Positions 25,538-34,752 of a DNA stretch of 64,000 nucleotides are shown in pieces. Under the pieces are notes generated by a model that did no database searches, was not told where the DNA came from, and saw only the letters and a list, made by a program, of their open reading frames with translations. How positions within the stretch are numbered: position 1 is the first letter of the stretch; each line of letters starts with the position of its first letter. The stretch covers positions 248,001 through 312,000 of the forward strand of contig CAVYQI010000007.1 of NCBI GenBank assembly GCA_963770635.1. Direction: 5' to 3'. Source of the DNA: DASZIT01 sp963770635 (GTDB lineage: Bacteria; Actinomycetota; Acidimicrobiia; Acidimicrobiales; RAAP-2). Position numbers and translations under genes: made by a program.

Positions 25538-26844
25538 CGCGGGTGACTTCGGGTGCTGGTCGCCGCCGGGCGGGCGGGAGTCGTAACCCGGCTGACCACG
25601 CCGGCGGCGATGAGCTCGTCGATGGCCTTGTCATCGAGGCCGAGCACCGTGGTGAGAACGGACTCGGTGTGCTCGCCCATCAGCGGGACGAATCGCTCCG
25701 GGCCCTCGGCGACCCGAGACATCTTGATCGGGTTACCGGCCACCAGCACCGGTTGGTCGACCCCGTCGGTCCGCTCCACCTCGACCAGCATGTTGCGCAA
25801 GGCTACGTGCGGATCGGCGGCCACGTCGGCGGCCGAGCTGCAGGGGGCGGCGGCGATGCCGCTCTCGGCGAAGGCCCGCGCCGCCTCCAGGTTGGTCTTG
25901 TCGGCGGCCCAGGCTTCGACCGCGGGGCGGATGGCCGTCTCGAAGTGGTCACGCCACCCCTGGCGGGTGGCGAACCGGTCATCGCCGACCCACTCCGGGT
26001 GCCCGACCAGGTTGGCCAGCCGTTCAAACTGATGCTCACGCACGACCTGGACGATGAACCAGCCGCGGGCACTCGGGAAGGAGTCGAGAATCAGCGGGAG
26101 GTCGAACTCCTCGTCGGGCTCACGATACTGACCCATCGACCAGTAGTTCACGGCCAGGTCGCAGATCGAGACCATGGCGTCGAACATGGACACGTCGACA
26201 TGCTGGCCGAGCCCGGTGGCATCGCGGTGGCGGAGCGCAGCCAGCACCCCGATGATCCCGAACAGGCCGGTCCCGGTGTCTCCCAGTCCCCCCACCGGGT
26301 TGATGATCGGAGGTTGATGGGGGCGCCGGGCGTACTCGTAGATCCCAGACATTGCCTCGGCCACCGACGCATAGGCGGGCCATTTCTCGTAGGGCGAGAG
26401 TCCATCGTTGCCAAAGCCGGAAATGGACAGATAGATCACTTCGGGGTGGTCCGCACTCATTGCCTCGTAATCCAGGCCGAGGCGTTTGGCCTTGCCCGGG
26501 CCCAGGTTCTCGCAGACGATGTCCGCCGTGCGGCTGAGATCGAGCACCAGCTGGCGGCCGCGATCGGACTGGAAGTCGATGGCCACGCTCTGCTTGCCCA
26601 GGTTGTTGCGGACAAAGGTAGCGCCCACCTTTTCGCCATTTTCCCTCGTCATCGACGGCGTTGCTGTCCGGCCCGAGTCACCCCGGCCGACCTCTTCCAC
26701 CTTGATGACCTCGGCACCCAAGCGGGCCATCAGCTGGGTGGCGAACGGCAGCGCCTGCATCTGTTCGAGAGCGATCACCCGCACCCCGTCGAGCGGGCGG
26801 CCGAACCCCCGGGCGCTTTCGTTGGCGGTGTCACCCAGGCGCAT
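25534..26844 (-). CDS. CaiB/BaiF-family (class III) CoA transferase
   Basis: A 436-residue class III CoA transferase. LDGVRVIALEQMQALPFATQLMARLGAEVIKVEE opens the Rossmann domain in family style, and ENLGPGKAKRLGLDY follows. The catalytic aspartate lies in SMFDAMVS near residue 222. It would move CoA between an acyl-CoA and a free acid, saving ATP in activation. The 3' end overlaps the SnoaL gene and the crotonase at 26928 lies upstream on the same strand, so the group probably forms one minus-strand transcript from the TetR at 28374. Confidence 0.9.
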   Translation of the reverse strand: MRLGDTANESARGFGRPLDGVRVIALEQMQALPFATQLMARLGAEVIKVEEVGRGDSGRTATPSMTRENGEKVGATFVRNNLGKQSVAIDFQSDRGRQLVLDLSRTADIVCENLGPGKAKRLGLDYEAMSADHPEVIYLSISGFGNDGLSPYEKWPAYASVAEAMSGIYEYARRPHQPPIINPVGGLGDTGTGLFGIIGVLAALRHRDATGLGQHVDVSMFDAMVSICDLAVNYWSMGQYREPDEEFDLPLILDSFPSARGWFIVQVVREHQFERLANLVGHPEWVGDDRFATRQGWRDHFETAIRPAVEAWAADKTNLEAARAFAESGIAAAPCSSAADVAADPHVALRNMLVEVERTDGVDQPVLVAGNPIKMSRVAEGPERFVPLMGEHTESVLTTVLGLDDKAIDELIAAGVVSRVTTPARPAATSTRSHPR

Positions 26845-26927
26845 CCGTGTCCCCCGGCGTCATGCGGGGATGGTAGCCGTGGGCCCGACCCCTCCCGACC
26901 GCATCCGGTGGCACCTCCGGAACCGAC

Positions 26928-27692
26928 CTACCGCCCGGTCCACTGAGGCGCTCGCTTCTCGATGAACGCCGCCACTCCCTCGCGGAGGTCGGCCGAACCC
27001 GCCACCTTGCCCATTGCCTCCCGGGAGACGGCGAAGGCTTCGTCATCGCCCAGATGGGTGGACGCCAGCACCGCCCGGCGGCTCTCTCTCACCGCCAGTG
27101 GGCCGTTGGCGATGATCCGCTCGGCCAGCGTCAGAGCGGCGGCCACCGCGCCCTCCTCCCCTACCAATTCGTTGACCAGACCGAAGTGGGCGGCCCGGGC
27201 CGCGGAGATGGGATCGCCGGTGAGCGCACACTCCATGGCCACGTTCTCGGGAACCTTTCTGGGTAGTCGGAACAAGCCGCCGGCGCCGGCCACCAGCGAA
27301 CGCTTGACCTCGGGTATGCCGAAGGTCGACCTTTCGGTGGCCACCACCAGGTCGGCGGCCAGGACCAACTCCGTCCCCCCGGCCAGCGCCGGCCCGTCGA
27401 CGGCGGCGATGAACGGCTTGGTCCGCTGGCGGGCGGCAAAGCCGCCAAACCCACCTCGCTCGGTGAACAGCCCACCCGCGGTGCCCCCCTGGACCTCTTT
27501 GAGGTCGGCACCGGCACAGAACGCCGGTGGGGTGCCGGTCAGGATGCCGACCCACAGCCCGTCCTCCGCCTCGATCCGATCGATCCCCGCTTCGATGCCG
27601 GCGGCGACCTCGGCGTTGACCGCGTTACGGGCTTCCGGCCGGTTGATGGTGAGGATCCCGCACCGTCCCCGGACCTCAAAGGTCACGCTCAT
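26928..27692 (-). CDS. Enoyl-CoA hydratase
   Basis: A 254-residue crotonase that keeps both catalytic glutamates: GGTELVLAADL (first) and IPEVKRSLVAGAGG (second). With GTPPAFCAGADL forming the oxyanion hole, it is the best candidate in the window for a true enoyl-CoA hydratase. ATG at 27692. If the TetR gene upstream is read in the frame suggested by its family, its stop overlaps this ATG by four bases. Confidence 0.9.
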   Translation of the reverse strand: MSVTFEVRGRCGILTINRPEARNAVNAEVAAGIEAGIDRIEAEDGLWVGILTGTPPAFCAGADLKEVQGGTAGGLFTERGGFGGFAARQRTKPFIAAVDGPALAGGTELVLAADLVVATERSTFGIPEVKRSLVAGAGGLFRLPRKVPENVAMECALTGDPISAARAAHFGLVNELVGEEGAVAAALTLAERIIANGPLAVRESRRAVLASTHLGDDEAFAVSREAMGKVAGSADLREGVAAFIEKRAPQWTGR

Positions 27693-28374
27693 GTGGTTGC
27701 CGCCTCACCCAGCTGCTCGACCAGGGGCGTGAGAAGGTCGGCCAGCAGGCGTCGCTCCCGCGCGACCCGATCGCGTTCGGCGCCGGGGTGTCATAGGACA
27801 TGGTGTCGAGAAGCTGCTGGCTCAGCCCGAACCCGCGGATAGTGAGGAAGACCGTCTCGAAGAGATCCGGGGTGGCGGCGGCTGGCCCGAGCGTGTCGTT
27901 GACCAACCTCCGGATGTGGACGGCGGATTTCGCTGCCACCTCGCGCATGGTGTCGCGAACCTCGGTGCCGGTGCGGGGGTCACGATCCATGCTGAGGAGC
28001 ACCTGCAGGTCGACCAGGTATTCCGGCCGGGCATAGCAAGCCGCGAAGAGATCGACGAGCTGTCCCATCCGTTCCCGGACGGTGTCGCCCTCGATAGCCA
28101 CTCCCTCCACCATCTCCACGAAGTGGCGGTTGCCGTTCTGGAGTACGGCAACCATGAGCTTCTCTCGGGTGCCGAAATAGTGCTGAATGACCCCCCAGGT
28201 CACCCCGGCGCGGCGGGCGATCTCGTTGGTGCTCGATCGGTAGAACCCCAGTTCGAGGACGCAGGCAACCGTGGCGTCGATCACCCGTTGCCGGGTGGCA
28301 ATGTCGCCATTGGCCGATGGGCCGCGTTTGGAGGGCGGTCGTTTGATCGCGGTTGGCGATTTGGGTGCACTCAC
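27676..28374 (-). CDS. TetR-family regulator with probable 3' frameshift
   Basis: A TetR protein with a clear DNA-binding domain (RQRVIDATVACVLELGF, then ARRAGVTWGVIQHYFGTREKLM) and an intact ligand domain to about residue 195 (FGLSQQLLDTMSY). After that the open frame turns into Ser/Arg/Trp-rich sequence unlike the family. A shift by one base near 27785-27795, next to a CGCCGGGG run, restores a helix (RERRLLADLLTPLVEQLGE) that ends at a TGA in 27691-27689 and makes an ATGA overlap with the crotonase. I take the second version as the real C-terminus. It is divergent from the amidohydrolase at 28505; CCATAG/CTATGG-like half sites lie between them. Confidence 0.85.
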   Translation of the reverse strand: MSAPKSPTAIKRPPSKRGPSANGDIATRQRVIDATVACVLELGFYRSSTNEIARRAGVTWGVIQHYFGTREKLMVAVLQNGNRHFVEMVEGVAIEGDTVRERMGQLVDLFAACYARPEYLVDLQVLLSMDRDPRTGTEVRDTMREVAAKSAVHIRRLVNDTLGPAAATPDLFETVFLTIRGFGLSQQLLDTMSYDTPAPNAIGSRGSDACWPTFSRPWSSSWVRRQPHERDL

Positions 28375-28426
28375 GGTCGTACTCTACGGCCCCTCTTGTC
28401 GCTAATGACCTCCTATGCTACCGTGA

Positions 28427-28444
28427 ACATTGTAGTTACTATGG
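28427..28444. promoter_or_regulatory. Probable TetR operator (CTATGG half site) in divergent promoter
   Basis: ACATTGTAGTTACTATGG lies between the TetR (28374) and amidohydrolase (28505) genes. It matches the perfect palindrome at 38817-38834 at 13 of 18 positions, including the whole TTACTATGG half. The left arm is imperfect here. I infer a binding site for this TetR. Confidence 0.5.
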
Positions 28445-28504
28445 TTGCCGGGTCCGAGGCCACCCCCCTAAGGGTCCTCGGAGCCAGGCGCGAGGGAGGG
28501 ACCC

Positions 28505-29566
28505 ATGACGACCCGACTGATCTCGGTGGATTCACACGTGAAGATCGTTCCGGACCAGATCAAGGCGAATATGCCCGCCAAGTACCACTCGGCTTGGGAT
28601 GACGCGGTGGAGGCCGAGCGGGTCAAGCACCTGGAGGAAATGGGAGGCGTCGACCCCTCGGTACTGGCCATGGGGTTCAGCCACGAGGCCTTCAGCGACC
28701 CCGGCTACTACGACCCCGCCGCCCGCCTCAAGGCGATGGACCGTGACGGGGTGGACGCCGAGATTCTCTACAGCGAAGTCAGCGCCTTCCGGCACTACCC
28801 GTACATGCGCGAGGGCTGGATGGAAGCCTCGGAGGCTTTCAACCGGGTGATGCTCGACTTCGCCTCGGTCGACCCGAGTCGGTTCGTCCCCGCCTACCAG
28901 GTACCGCTCATCGACATCGATTTTGCCGTCAACCAGGTGAACGCACTGGCGGCGCAGGGCGCCCGCGCCGTCCACATCCCCACCTTCCCGTCGGAGGTGG
29001 GCCTCCCTGAGTACCACGACTCCCGCTATGACCCGGTGTGGGCAACCATCTCGGAGTCCGGGATGTCGATCAGCCAGCATCTCGGCCTGGTCCAGTCGCT
29101 GTGGGACCTGTTCCGGCGCGACCCGACACCCAACAAGGGCATCTTCACCTCCCAACCGGCGCTGCGGCTGGCCGAGACGATCGGGTTCTGGATCCTTCCT
29201 GGCGTCCTGGCCCGGTTCCCCGAGCTCAAGATCGTCCTGGTGGAGCCCAGTCTCGGATGGGTCCCCTCTTACCTGGACATGATCGACTCCATGTACGAAG
29301 GCCCCTACGACTTCCCGATGTTGGACGACAAGCCCAGCAGTTACTTCCACCGGCAGATGTATCTGACGTTCGTCGACGATCCCCGAGGCCTGGTCCACCG
29401 CCACGAGCTGGGCGTCGACCGGATCATGTGGTCGACCGACTTTCCCCATCCGGCAACGTCGTGGCCGAACTCGCAAAGCGTGGTCGAGAAGAACTTCGCC
29501 GGGATCCCCGAGTCGGAGCGGGACCTGATCGTCGCCGGCAACGCGGCTCGCCTCTACGGGGTGTAG
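28505..29566 (+). CDS. Amidohydrolase family 2 protein (COG2159), paralog 2
   Basis: A 353-residue COG2159 TIM-barrel hydrolase, the shortest of the six in the window. The metal-site motif is SVDSHVKIVP (DxH in place of HxH), a barrel histidine lies in SISQHLGLV, and the late aspartate in STDFPHPATSWP. LKAMDRDGVDAEILYSEV is the strand-helix unit that family members use near the substrate. The ATG follows GAGGGA. It stands alone after the divergent TetR, so it is the likely primary target of that regulator. Confidence 0.86.
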   Translation: MTTRLISVDSHVKIVPDQIKANMPAKYHSAWDDAVEAERVKHLEEMGGVDPSVLAMGFSHEAFSDPGYYDPAARLKAMDRDGVDAEILYSEVSAFRHYPYMREGWMEASEAFNRVMLDFASVDPSRFVPAYQVPLIDIDFAVNQVNALAAQGARAVHIPTFPSEVGLPEYHDSRYDPVWATISESGMSISQHLGLVQSLWDLFRRDPTPNKGIFTSQPALRLAETIGFWILPGVLARFPELKIVLVEPSLGWVPSYLDMIDSMYEGPYDFPMLDDKPSSYFHRQMYLTFVDDPRGLVHRHELGVDRIMWSTDFPHPATSWPNSQSVVEKNFAGIPESERDLIVAGNAARLYGV

Positions 29567-29653
29567 CCACTGCTCGCCGCCACATCCCATGATCGGCGTC
29601 GATATCGATTACTTCGCTCCCGGTGGCGTCTCTCCGGACTCCCTGCGGGACAC

Positions 29654-30079
29654 CTATTGGCTCACCTTCTTGGGGTCGGGTACTCCCTCGGGAGTCCCTT
29701 CGTGGTACTCGACGAACTCGATGAGGTAGCCGTCGAAATCTTTGACAAAGGCGATAGTTACCGGCCAGCGTTCGAGGCGGCTGGGCGTCGAAACCGACTC
29801 GCATCCAGCAGACACTGCTCTGTTGTACAGAGCGGCACAGTCATCGGTGTTGACATAGAGCTTCCACATCGCGCTCCCCATGTCAATGGGTCCTTTGTGG
29901 TCGTCATGCTCGGCGAGCTGCATGCGACTTCCCCCGGCCGGTGACTGGAGCACCGCCTCTTTGGCGTTGGGAATCTCCGTTCGGCTCTGCACCGGAATAC
30001 CGACAACCCCTTCCCAGAACTCGATCGCCTTCTCGAGGTCGCTCACGTTTATGCAGTACTGCGAAAGGATGGAAACCAT
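29654..30079 (-). CDS. VOC-family (glyoxalase-fold) protein
   Basis: A 141-residue vicinal oxygen chelate protein with two beta-alpha-beta-beta-beta modules. YCINVSDLEKAIEFWEGVVGI opens the first. GYLIEFVEYH holds the usual metal glutamate. The first-strand metal histidine is not evident (Cys/Asn in its place), so metal binding is uncertain. Members include epimerases, dioxygenases and binding proteins. AGGAAAG precedes the ATG. It lies 38 bases downstream of an SDR gene on the same strand and is probably co-transcribed with it. Confidence 0.82.
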   Translation of the reverse strand: MVSILSQYCINVSDLEKAIEFWEGVVGIPVQSRTEIPNAKEAVLQSPAGGSRMQLAEHDDHKGPIDMGSAMWKLYVNTDDCAALYNRAVSAGCESVSTPSRLERWPVTIAFVKDFDGYLIEFVEYHEGTPEGVPDPKKVSQ

Positions 30080-30117
30080 GATCTTTCCTATCTGTCGGTC
30101 TTCGGGAACACGCGCGG

Positions 30118-31041
30118 TCAGGGATTTTTGTCAGTCGGTCTCGAGGTCATCATGTTTGCCTGAAGTAGGTACTCGGGATCGCTCCTCTCGATCTGAGACG
30201 TGGCTCGATCCCGGATCTTCTGTTCTTGCGGAGCACTGGGCGCGGTGATCCAGAACGTGTCGTTGATGATGCCCCGAAAGCAGATATCGGCCACCTCCGA
30301 CAGCGGTGCGAACTGCACCTCCATCCCTGCCGCGGCCATGCGTTGGAGGTAAGGAGTCAGAGCGTCACGTCCCTCCTTCGGTGCAGCACCTGGACGGTCG
30401 TACTTGCTCGGACGATTAGCGCCCGGCCGCCAGATGCCGGTGTTGAGCATCCCCGGTGAAGTCGTCGACGGGTAGAACAGGGAGGCGCTGACTTTCGCAC
30501 CCACTTCGCGCAGTTGGCCCCACAGGCACTCCGTGATGGTGGTGACCGCGGCTTTCGTGGTCGCATAGACAGCGCTATTGATGAGCGGCGTGAACCCTCC
30601 GTTGCTCGAGGTGGTGTTCACAACATGGCCATCTTCGTCTTGAGCGAGCAAAGTAGGCACAAAGGCATTGATCCCATTCACTACGCCCATCACATTGACG
30701 TCAAGGGACCAGCGCCAATCGTTCACATGGTGCTCCCAGATCTGACCTTCGGATCCTGACCCGATCCCGGCGTTGTTGCAGATCAGGTGGACTGCACCGT
30801 ATGCCTCAAGTGTTGCATCGCGCAGCGCCTCGACCGATGCAAGCGACGTGACATCGGTCACAACGCCGATGACATCGAGGCCCTGGTCACGCAACTCGCC
30901 GGTGGTCGCCTCCACCAACTCCGGGACGACGTCCGCGATCACCACCTTCATCCCCTCGGCACCAAACCTCTCTACCATCGCCCGTCCGATGCCTTGTCCC
31001 CCGCCGGTAACCACCGCAACCTTGTCGACCACGTTCCTCAA
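30118..31041 (-). CDS. SDR-family oxidoreductase
   Basis: A 307-residue SDR. GGGQGIG is at residues 13-19, NNAG at 89-92, and catalytic Y159/K163 lie in SAVYATTKAAV. The start is a TTG at 31041 with AAGGAG seven bases before it; the longer open frame upstream is not family-like. The C-terminal 70 residues (PGAAPKEGRDALTPYLQRMAAAGM) form an extended lid seen in mycobacterial SDRs of lipid metabolism. It is divergent from two amidohydrolase genes and shares with them the CATAAGATATG element. Confidence 0.87.
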   Translation of the reverse strand: MRNVVDKVAVVTGGGQGIGRAMVERFGAEGMKVVIADVVPELVEATTGELRDQGLDVIGVVTDVTSLASVEALRDATLEAYGAVHLICNNAGIGSGSEGQIWEHHVNDWRWSLDVNVMGVVNGINAFVPTLLAQDEDGHVVNTTSSNGGFTPLINSAVYATTKAAVTTITECLWGQLREVGAKVSASLFYPSTTSPGMLNTGIWRPGANRPSKYDRPGAAPKEGRDALTPYLQRMAAAGMEVQFAPLSEVADICFRGIINDTFWITAPSAPQEQKIRDRATSQIERSDPEYLLQANMMTSRPTDKNP

Positions 31042-31210
31042 CGGCGTTCTCCTTGTTTCAGCCTCCGGCAACCACTGCCCGCTGCCAACCTGAGGCTTGG
31101 GCCTGAACCAGTTCTTATCCTCGTGCGCAGGTCTGAGTGCGCCCGACTCCCCCACCCACTGGTTGCGCGGCGCGACGGCGCCCAATAGGGTAGCTCTCGA
31201 AGATTGGTCT

Positions 31211-31225
31211 GCATAAGATATGTAG
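31211..31225. promoter_or_regulatory. Second copy of the 15-base CATA-N3-TATG element
   Basis: GCATAAGATATGTAG, identical to the element before the GntR gene at 8962-8976, lies between the SDR (31041) and amidohydrolase (31246) genes. TAAGAT inside it could be the -10 of the rightward promoter, with the start codon about 28 bases on. Confidence 0.55.
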
Positions 31226-31245
31226 TGCCCAGCTGGGGGAATCGT

Positions 31246-32466
31246 ATGGTGACGCTTGCCGGTGACCGTTACGTTGTCATCTCGTCCGACGGGCACGCGG
31301 GTGGCCAGATTCACGAGTACCGGGACTACCTCGAGACAAAGTATCTCGCCGACTTCGATGAGTGGGCCAAGACTTATGTGAACCCGTTTGCCGATCTGAT
31401 TGGCGAGACGGCCTACCGCAGCTGGGACTCGGCGTCTCGGCTTCGAGAGCTGGAAAACGATGGCGTTGTCGCCGAGGTGCTCTTCCCCAACACGGTTCCG
31501 CCCTTCTTCCCAGCCGGTAATCTCTTGGCTCGGCCGCCGGCGTCGGCCATGTACGAGTTGCGCTGGGCAGGCCTCAAGGCCCACAACCGATGGCTCGCCG
31601 ATTTTTGCGCCGATACGCCAGGCCGGCGCGCCGGTATGGCCCAGATCTTTCTCAATGACGTCGACGACGCGGTCGCGGAGATCACCTGGGCACGCGAGAA
31701 CGGGCTCTTCGGTGGGATTCTGCTACCCGGCGTCCCACCCGACTCAGGGCTCCCACCGCTCTTCGCTCCCGACTACGACCCGATCTGGGCCGCGTGCCAG
31801 GACCTCGACATGCCGGTCAACAACCATGCGGGTTCGGCTGGACCTGAGCCGGGTGAATACCTCGCGTCTCTGGCGGTGTTCGTGGTAGAGCTGGGATGGT
31901 TCTCCCATCGGGTGTTCTGGCATATGGCGCTGGGCGGCGTGTTTGAGCGATACCCGCGGCTCAAGCTGGTGCTCACCGAGCAGTCCGCAGGCTGGGTCCC
32001 GGCCGTTCTGCGCATGCTCGACCACCAATACGACCGGTTCGGCGATCCGATCAACGCTGAGTCGCATTTTGGGGGGGCGCTGGTCAAGGAAGTTCCCAAT
32101 CCTCCGAGCCACTACTGGAGGACCAACTGTTTCGCGGGAGCCAGCTTCTTCCGTCCGTCAGAAGTACCGCTCAGATATGAAATCGGCATCGAGAAGATCA
32201 TGTGGGGCCAGGACTACCCCCACGTCGAGGGTACCTATCCCTACACCACCGAGGCGCTGCGTAACACGTTCGCCGGGATCGACCCTGACGAAGTGGCGCC
32301 GATGGTGGGGCTGAACGCGGCTCGCGTATACGACTTCGACCTCAAGAGTTTGTCGACAGTCGCAAACCGGGTGGGTCCGCGGGTGGACGAGGTAATGGTG
32401 CCGCTCGACGAGGTGCCCGACTCGCACTCGATCGCCTTTTCCGGAGAGGAGCTGAAGCCGTGGTGA
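31246..32466 (+). CDS. Amidohydrolase family 2 protein (COG2159), paralog 3
   Basis: A 406-residue COG2159 protein. Motifs are SSDGHAGG (metal DxH), VNNHAGSAGP (barrel histidine) and GQDYPHVEGTYP (late aspartate). It belongs with the next gene to a subgroup whose first strand is (V/L)ISSDxHAG. The ATG at 31246 follows CTGGGGGA and the frame upstream crosses the operator, so the earlier TTG is not used. The stop overlaps the next gene by seven bases, so the two are coupled and may work on the same substrate or as a hetero-oligomer. Confidence 0.86.
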   Translation: MVTLAGDRYVVISSDGHAGGQIHEYRDYLETKYLADFDEWAKTYVNPFADLIGETAYRSWDSASRLRELENDGVVAEVLFPNTVPPFFPAGNLLARPPASAMYELRWAGLKAHNRWLADFCADTPGRRAGMAQIFLNDVDDAVAEITWARENGLFGGILLPGVPPDSGLPPLFAPDYDPIWAACQDLDMPVNNHAGSAGPEPGEYLASLAVFVVELGWFSHRVFWHMALGGVFERYPRLKLVLTEQSAGWVPAVLRMLDHQYDRFGDPINAESHFGGALVKEVPNPPSHYWRTNCFAGASFFRPSEVPLRYEIGIEKIMWGQDYPHVEGTYPYTTEALRNTFAGIDPDEVAPMVGLNAARVYDFDLKSLSTVANRVGPRVDEVMVPLDEVPDSHSIAFSGEELKPW

Positions 32467-33734
32467 CCAACCGATACCTGATCATCTCGTCGGACACCCA
32501 TGCCGGTTTGCCTGACTCGGAATACGAGGCGTACCTCGACCCCGAGTACCGGGACGCGTTCCATGGCGACCTGGATCAACGGGTCGCCATGCGAGAACGA
32601 ATCATCGCCGAAAAGGGCGAGATCGAGTTCGTACAGGAGTGGTACGAGCAGAACGAGGAAGGCTTGCGAGGTGGCTGGGACGCGGCCCGGCGCGACGCGG
32701 AGCTTGATGCCGACGGCGTGGTCGGCGAGGTGATCTTTCCGGACGCTGACGCGGTTCGGGGCGGCGCATCAGCCCCCTTCGGTGCCGGCCTCGCCGCCAG
32801 TGGCGAGTTCGACCCCACCCTGCTGATGGCCGGGGCTCGCGCCCACAATCGATGGCTGGCCGAGCTCTGCGCCGACAGTCCCGACCGCCGTCGGGGCCTG
32901 GCGATCGTACCAATCCTCCACAACATCGAAGACGCCGTCGCCGAGATCCGGCGGGCCAAGGAATCGGGTCTCGGGGGGATCCTCATCCCGGCGATGTGGC
33001 GTCCCTACCCTCCCTATAACGATGCACGATATGAGCCGGTCTGGACGGCGTGCGAGGAACTCGAGATGGTCGTCCACACCCACACGGGACCCGCACCCCG
33101 TGACGAGATCGGCACCGACATGGGCATCTATGCCAACGAGACCATCTTCTGGACCATGCGACCTATGTGGTTCCTGCTCTGGTCCGGCGCCTTCGAACGT
33201 CATCCCGGGCTCAAGTTCGCTATCACCGAGGGGGGATCCTGGTGGGCCGCGGACTTGCTTTGGAAGTCCGACACCGCCTACATGAACGAGCATGCCACCA
33301 AGAAGATGGGTGACATCGCGCCGAAGCTAACCATGCTGCCGAGCGAGTATTTTGATCGAAACGTGTTCATCGGCTCGTCGAACACACGCCGACGCGAGAT
33401 CGCCCGTCGATTCGAGATCGGTGTCGGTAACATCATGTGGGGCAACGATTTCCCGCACCCGGAGGGGACGTGGCCACATACTCGCAAATGGTTACGCGAG
33501 ACGTTCTGGGATTGTCCGGTCGAGGATGCCAGACGCATGCTCGGACTCAATGCCGCTGACGTATACGGCTTCGATGTGGGAAAGCTGCAGCCTTTGGCGG
33601 ACCGGATTGGACCGACTCCAGAGGATCTCGGACAGACCAAAGACGTGGACCTGAGCAAGTGGGAGGCTATCGAAGCGGCGGGCCGCCACTGGCTCACCGA
33701 TGCCGACGTGGTGCCCGTCGCCGTCGGAGATTGA
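32460..33734 (+). CDS. Amidohydrolase family 2 protein (COG2159), paralog 4
   Basis: A 424-residue COG2159 protein beginning at a GTG within the end of paralog 3. Motifs are IISSDTHAGL, VVHTHTGPAP and GNDFPHPEGTWP. Residues 45-75 (RERIIAEKGEIEFVQEWYEQ) are a helical insertion absent from paralogs 1, 5 and 6. The tandem arrangement and shared first-strand motif with paralog 3 suggest old duplication followed by strong divergence. The substrate is unknown. Confidence 0.86.
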   Translation: MVTNRYLIISSDTHAGLPDSEYEAYLDPEYRDAFHGDLDQRVAMRERIIAEKGEIEFVQEWYEQNEEGLRGGWDAARRDAELDADGVVGEVIFPDADAVRGGASAPFGAGLAASGEFDPTLLMAGARAHNRWLAELCADSPDRRRGLAIVPILHNIEDAVAEIRRAKESGLGGILIPAMWRPYPPYNDARYEPVWTACEELEMVVHTHTGPAPRDEIGTDMGIYANETIFWTMRPMWFLLWSGAFERHPGLKFAITEGGSWWAADLLWKSDTAYMNEHATKKMGDIAPKLTMLPSEYFDRNVFIGSSNTRRREIARRFEIGVGNIMWGNDFPHPEGTWPHTRKWLRETFWDCPVEDARRMLGLNAADVYGFDVGKLQPLADRIGPTPEDLGQTKDVDLSKWEAIEAAGRHWLTDADVVPVAVGD

Positions 33735-33787
33735 GAAGACCACTGGGTCAGAACGGCTTCCCAGTTCTCGAGTAGCCGTCAGACGAG

Positions 33788-34744
33788 TCATACCGGGAGT
33801 TGGAGGGAATCGGTCCAGCGGACGAGCCGATCCCACAGCGCCAACCGGGAATCGGCCAAGTCGTGGTTGTGGCCGGTACCGGCCAGCGTGAGCAGCGTGA
33901 GGTCACGACAAGCCGGAAGCTGCTTCGGAAGTGCCTCGATGGTCCCGGCGATGTCGTGGTCTCCGATGGCAACCAAGGTCGGGACGTCGATCCGGGCCAA
34001 CTCGGGTTGGATCGAGCCGGGGACCAACGCGGTCATGCCCACCAGCCCCAGCAGCCGGCCACTGGCCCGGTCGATGGCCGCCTGTACCGGCGCCGGGTGG
34101 ACGCTGGCGGTGTCGAGGCCCGTACTGGGGTTGGCCAGCAACGGTAATGGCTCCCCGAACCGGGCCTGCACCAGGTCTGCCAACACCGCGGCGAGCTCTT
34201 CGGGCCGGTCGGTGAAGGCAGCTTCCTCGGGGGTGAGCACCGATGGGAGGCCGCGGTTGGAGAACCCGAGCAGCGCCACCGCGTCGAACGTGCGGCCACG
34301 CCCCTGCTGACACGCCACCAGGAGGGCGCCGGCGGAATGGCCGATGCCCACGGTCGGAGCACACGAAGTCGGGGACACCCCATCAAATGCGCCTTCTGCC
34401 AACCGGTTCCTCACCTCGGCGACGACATGATCGAGGGTGTCAGCCAAGGATCGGGGGGTCAGTTGATAGCCGTCGTCGGGGGCATCACTTCCTCCGATCC
34501 CGGGCGGATCGATGGTCAGGACCACCTGGCCGCGATCGGCGGAAAACCTCGCCATGCTGTAGTCGCCGGAGTCGGGGGGCACATCGAGATCGAAGTAGGC
34601 CCGGTTGATTCCGCCCCCGGGTACACAGCACCACAGCGCCGCGCCGGCTTCGATGTCGGCCGGGATGAAGAGATCGCCCTCCATCGGACGACAACCCTTC
34701 GGGGCCCGCCCGGTGACATCCACCGTCACGGTGATCTTGTGCAC
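33788..34744 (-). CDS. Alpha/beta hydrolase
   Basis: A 318-residue alpha/beta hydrolase. CVPGGGINRAYF supplies the oxyanion hole, the nucleophile is the serine of GIGHSAGALL near residue 137, the acid probably lies in AIGDHDI and the histidine in GTGHNHDL. The GTG start lies 8 bases after the Ltp stop, making it the last gene of the CaiB-OB fold-Ltp operon. It may act as a thioesterase or esterase at the end of that pathway, which is inference from position. Confidence 0.82.
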   Translation of the reverse strand: MHKITVTVDVTGRAPKGCRPMEGDLFIPADIEAGAALWCCVPGGGINRAYFDLDVPPDSGDYSMARFSADRGQVVLTIDPPGIGGSDAPDDGYQLTPRSLADTLDHVVAEVRNRLAEGAFDGVSPTSCAPTVGIGHSAGALLVACQQGRGRTFDAVALLGFSNRGLPSVLTPEEAAFTDRPEELAAVLADLVQARFGEPLPLLANPSTGLDTASVHPAPVQAAIDRASGRLLGLVGMTALVPGSIQPELARIDVPTLVAIGDHDIAGTIEALPKQLPACRDLTLLTLAGTGHNHDLADSRLALWDRLVRWTDSLQLPV

Positions 34745-34752
34745 GGCGATGG

